Origin: Paenibacillus_E sp052115445
GTDB taxonomy: Bacteria > Bacillota > Bacilli > Paenibacillales > NBRC-103111
Direction of reading: 5' to 3'
Assembly: GCF_052115445.1 (NCBI RefSeq)
Contig: NZ_JBFRGR010000001.1
Coordinates: forward strand, 62,001 to 126,000
DNA length: 64,000 nucleotides
The notes under the pieces are model-generated. The model saw nothing but the letters and a program-made list of their open reading frames with translations, did not search any database and was not told the DNA's origin. Every line of letters begins with the position of its first letter. Within the stretch, counting starts at the first letter, position 1. This document shows, piece by piece, positions 61,263 through 64,000 of the stretch. The position numbers and the translations under genes were made by a program.

Positions 61263-61841
61263 ATGTCTTTAGTCAATGAGATTTTAAGCTACAACAAGGA
61301 TTTCGTAGAAACCAAGCAATATCAAGAGTTCCTGACCACGAAATTTCCAGACAAACGTATGGTTGTCATCACTTGTATGGATACGCGGCTTGTCGAATTA
61401 CTTCCTAAGGCGATGAATCTTCATAATGGAGATGCCAAAATTATTAAAAATGCTGGCGCCATCGTCTCTCACCCCTTCGGCAGTCTTATGCGCAGTATTA
61501 TTGTCGCTGTCTATCAACTGGAGGCTGATGAAGTATTCGTCATCGGGCATTATGATTGCGGTATGACAGGACTCAATTCGGAAGCCGTTATTGCCAATGC
61601 GAAGGCCAGAGGCATCTCCGACGATGTCTTTGAAACACTGGGACATGCTGGTATTGACTTGAAGCGATGGCTGACCGGCTTCAATCATGTTCGAGAGGGC
61701 ATTGAGAAAAGCGTTAATATTATTCGAAATCATCCATTACTTCCCAAAAACTTACCCGTGCACGGGATGATCATCGACCCAGAAACAGGTCGCTTAGATC
61801 TCGTTGATGCGGCATATCCGCCTGCACCAGAGTTGTTGTAG
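61263..61841 (+). CDS. Beta-class carbonic anhydrase
   Basis: 192 aa zinc enzyme interconverting CO2 and bicarbonate. The zinc ligands are Cys-38 (ITCMDTR), His-96 and Cys-99 (GHYDCGM), and the Asp-40/Arg-42 dyad is intact. It is similar to YtiB of Bacillus. The ATG at 61263 follows TGGAGGG by 6 bases; a longer frame starts before this site. Confidence 0.93.
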   Translation: MSLVNEILSYNKDFVETKQYQEFLTTKFPDKRMVVITCMDTRLVELLPKAMNLHNGDAKIIKNAGAIVSHPFGSLMRSIIVAVYQLEADEVFVIGHYDCGMTGLNSEAVIANAKARGISDDVFETLGHAGIDLKRWLTGFNHVREGIEKSVNIIRNHPLLPKNLPVHGMIIDPETGRLDLVDAAYPPAPELL

Positions 61842-61850
61842 CCTACCAAA

Positions 61851-61889
61851 AAGAGTAGATCCAGTTCTAAACTGGACCTACTCTTTTTA
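61851..61889. terminator. Bidirectional terminator after carbonic anhydrase
   Basis: AGAGTAG-x-TCCAGTT pairs with AACTGGA-x-CTACTCT around a short loop and is followed by TTTTTATTTT. It also lies 13 bases from the end of the converging gene. Confidence 0.9.
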
Positions 61890-61901
61890 TTTTGGTAACC
61901 G

Positions 61902-64000
61902 TTATGGCTTAATCGTACGGATCAAGCGTTTGGCTTCACCATTCGGAGTAGAGGTAACCTCATAAATGTTGAAGTAGGAGCCTGTATTCAGCTGCTCAGA
62001 TTTAATATTGGTAAATTCGAGGAACTGAACGCCGGACATTATTCTTTGCTGACCTGTGAAGGTCATTGGTTTGGAGCTCAGTAAGCGTCCTTCCGTATCT
62101 ACAACCTCAAACACAAGTGAAGAGAAATTCGCATCCGTGATAACTTGAGCTTGTCGCTGAACATCTAGATCCAATCGTAAACGATAACTATACGACCCAT
62201 CTTTACTATAGGTAGCGCTAAGTGAGTAATCGTCGAAATCGATCGTAAATGGATACACAGAAATTGGTCCCGTTGCTGGGATTGGCTGCACTTCCGTTTT
62301 GTAAGAACCGACGGCCATACGATTCGTATCATAGAGATTTAGTGCAAGTTTATCTGCATCCTCACTATCTGGCACCATATAGGAGTAATTCAACACATAG
62401 CTCGTGTTTGGTGCAATGTTTTTGGCCACATTGGTTTGACGCACACCTGTATAGGTGTAGCCATCTTCATTCGTCAGATCGGTTTGGAAATCCGGCAAAG
62501 CCAATGTTGTCGTGCTTTTATTCGTTAATTTATATTTCGCAACAACCGTCTTATACCCGAAGTCTGTGTTCACACTCATTCCTAGCTCAACGAGCGACAT
62601 GTCCATATTCGAATCAATGCTATTCGTCGAGGCTAGCTTAAATGGATCACCGATCTTATAGGCTGACGCAGCAGCATAAGTTGTCGCTTTCCCAGCAACA
62701 CCTGCACCTGCAAGTGAAGTCACGGAAACGGGCAGCGATGCAACTTGCTTCGAATTATCGGTGTTACCTGCAGCACCAGCTCCAGCGCCTCCAGTACCCG
62801 TACCCGTTCCGTTTGTTGTCGAAGCAACCGCGCTTTGCTTCTCCAGCACGACCAGTTGTAACGCGTCTGCATTTAGCGAAGCGGGTACAACACCTTGGAA
62901 ATGGAACGTCGTCGACTCATTCGGAGACAAGTAGGCAGAACGAACTGTATTATCGCTCGATGTCACACCTACATTACTGCGACTCGCCTGGAATTCTCCA
63001 GTCAAGTTAGGAACTGTAACAATGCCATCACTTTCGTTCGTCAAGGTCACATTCGCTTGCACATGTAACCCATCGGTTTGCTGAACAGCTGATGCCCATG
63101 AGGTCGACATAACTAGTCCGTTTAAAGCATCACTCTCATCTTTATTCGGGTAGGCAATTTTATCATTAAGACGGCCTACTGAGAAAGTTTTCGCAGCATT
63201 CAAAGTACCCAGAAGTGTCGTTTTCACTTTTCCTTTTGGGGAGAAAAGCAATGACAAGTGATTCGTATCCAGTGAAGCAGGAACAGCTGCTTGGAGCGTT
63301 ACTGTCACAGGCTGTTCAGGTAGCAGGGCGCCTACGTTAGCAACAAATTGAGCGCCATACGTCAACCCTTTGCTATCTTGGAAATTGAGTTCTAGACCGT
63401 CAGGCAGCTTCACGCTGGCATTGCTTTCATTGGACAACGTCAGATTCGTGTATACCATCCACACGCCATCTTTGTACGCCTTATAGCTTTGTCCTAATTT
63501 AGCGGTAACTAATGTTTCCTCAGCAAGGGTCGTATCAATCTCTTTTAAATTAATAACGGCTTGTTGTTCCAACGTTTGACCTGTTTCGACCATCGCTGAT
63601 TCGACAGAAAGCGCACCGATATCGGATGTCGAGTTATTATTCCATCGGAAAATATCAACTTTCAATTCGGAAGGTGTCAGATTGTTCGGGACTTCCGACG
63701 TAAATTTAAAGGTCCCCGTCTCTCCTGCTTTCACACGCGCAACAACCTTCTCATTTAGCTTCGCTGTATACGTAATGCCATTTCCATCAATGACTTTTAC
63801 GCCATAGTTATTGAAATCGACGATGCCGTCACTATGATTGTTCAAGCCTAATGAGAAACGAAGCGAGCCATCCTCGGCGCCAACCGATAACGACACTTTA
63901 TCCAAAGTAAAATAGACGGAATCACTGAGAAATACACCTTCCTTGCCTGCGAAAGCTGATGTTGCCAGAGGAAGAGTTAAGAAGCTTGCAGCGGTTAGCA
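61902..64000 (-). CDS. Large secreted repeat protein, N-terminus cut at window edge
   Basis: About 699 codons are visible; the frame stays open to the right edge. The last visible N-terminal part is a signal peptide (hydrophobic LTLPLATS then AFA before GKEG). The body consists of beta-rich domains of about 130 residues that recur: each has a 'N-x-S-(D/N)-x-x-V-x-(V/L)-P-(D/N)' strand, a 'G-(L/I)-(T/Y)-Y' turn and a 'V-P-x-(S/N)-L-x-x-x-x-L' segment, near residues 20-90, 135-225, 270-350 and 430-540. A G/A/T-rich linker lies at about 390-415. The family is unrecognised; surface adhesion or wall association is a guess. The real start lies beyond the window. Confidence 0.8.
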   Translation of the reverse strand, partial: LTAASFLTLPLATSAFAGKEGVFLSDSVYFTLDKVSLSVGAEDGSLRFSLGLNNHSDGIVDFNNYGVKVIDGNGITYTAKLNEKVVARVKAGETGTFKFTSEVPNNLTPSELKVDIFRWNNNSTSDIGALSVESAMVETGQTLEQQAVINLKEIDTTLAEETLVTAKLGQSYKAYKDGVWMVYTNLTLSNESNASVKLPDGLELNFQDSKGLTYGAQFVANVGALLPEQPVTVTLQAAVPASLDTNHLSLLFSPKGKVKTTLLGTLNAAKTFSVGRLNDKIAYPNKDESDALNGLVMSTSWASAVQQTDGLHVQANVTLTNESDGIVTVPNLTGEFQASRSNVGVTSSDNTVRSAYLSPNESTTFHFQGVVPASLNADALQLVVLEKQSAVASTTNGTGTGTGGAGAGAAGNTDNSKQVASLPVSVTSLAGAGVAGKATTYAAASAYKIGDPFKLASTNSIDSNMDMSLVELGMSVNTDFGYKTVVAKYKLTNKSTTTLALPDFQTDLTNEDGYTYTGVRQTNVAKNIAPNTSYVLNYSYMVPDSEDADKLALNLYDTNRMAVGSYKTEVQPIPATGPISVYPFTIDFDDYSLSATYSKDGSYSYRLRLDLDVQRQAQVITDANFSSLVFEVVDTEGRLLSSKPMTFTGQQRIMSGVQFLEFTNIKSEQLNTGSYFNIYEVTSTPNGEAKRLIRTIKP

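Overview
The window reads as chromosomal DNA of a spore-forming Gram-positive bacterium of the Bacillales, most likely Paenibacillus or a close relative. It carries spoVK, cotE, yneA-lexA and glnRA in a Bacillus-like order, strong AGGAGG-type ribosome binding sites, lipoproteins, and an S-layer-homology (SLH) surface protein. Most genes lie on the minus strand. No rRNA, tRNA, insertion sequence, integrase or CRISPR array was seen. Nine single undetermined bases (N) are scattered through the window.

Layout. (1) 1-9051: a Gram-positive type IV pilus operon read leftwards, pilB-pilT-pilC-pilA-pilD-pilM-pilN-pilO, followed by a copper-amine-oxidase-like secreted protein cut by the window edge. 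(2) 9262-11991: a compact three-gene operon of an OlsB-like N-acyltransferase, an LpxL/HtrB-like acyltransferase and a YdjM-type membrane hydrolase, a candidate aminolipid or N-acyl-amino-acid pathway. (3) 12154-15396: a large SLH surface protein. (4) 15482-22029: a 33-codon membrane ORF, rnz, metH, mtnD, a HAD phosphatase and ynzC. (5) 22174-24647: the SOS pair yneA/lexA with a shared LexA-box region, then ampS. (6) 25307-35116: glnA-glnR-ynbB-hflX and spoVK, with a Fur-controlled efeUOB iron-uptake operon inserted between hflX and spoVK. (7) 35237-43439: lipoate ligase, two GNAT enzymes, an SDR, a YdcF protein, an esterase, a lipoprotein cyclophilin and a class A penicillin-binding protein. 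(8) 43616-54480: hfq, miaA, an RsmJ-like methyltransferase, mutL, a secreted S41 protease, mutS, a phage-type amidoligase-domain protein and cotE. (9) 54595-64000: a FUSC-like membrane protein, an ABC importer, a long repeat-rich intergenic stretch, an M32 carboxypeptidase, an Fe-S-domain protein with a beta carbonic anhydrase, and a large secreted protein cut at the right edge.

Functional themes. The backbone cotE-mutS-mutL-miaA-hfq-spoVK-hflX-ynbB-glnR-glnA-yneA/lexA is the Bacillus subtilis order with lineage-specific insertions. The least explained parts are the acyltransferase operon, the amidoligase gene beside cotE, the terminator-like hairpin in front of the pilus operon, the hairpin that encloses the start codon of the FUSC-like gene, and two noncoding repeat regions at 25018-25160 and 58545-58950. 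Starts were set by ribosome binding site and, where possible, by promoter position; several are internal to longer open frames, and GTG or TTG starts are common.
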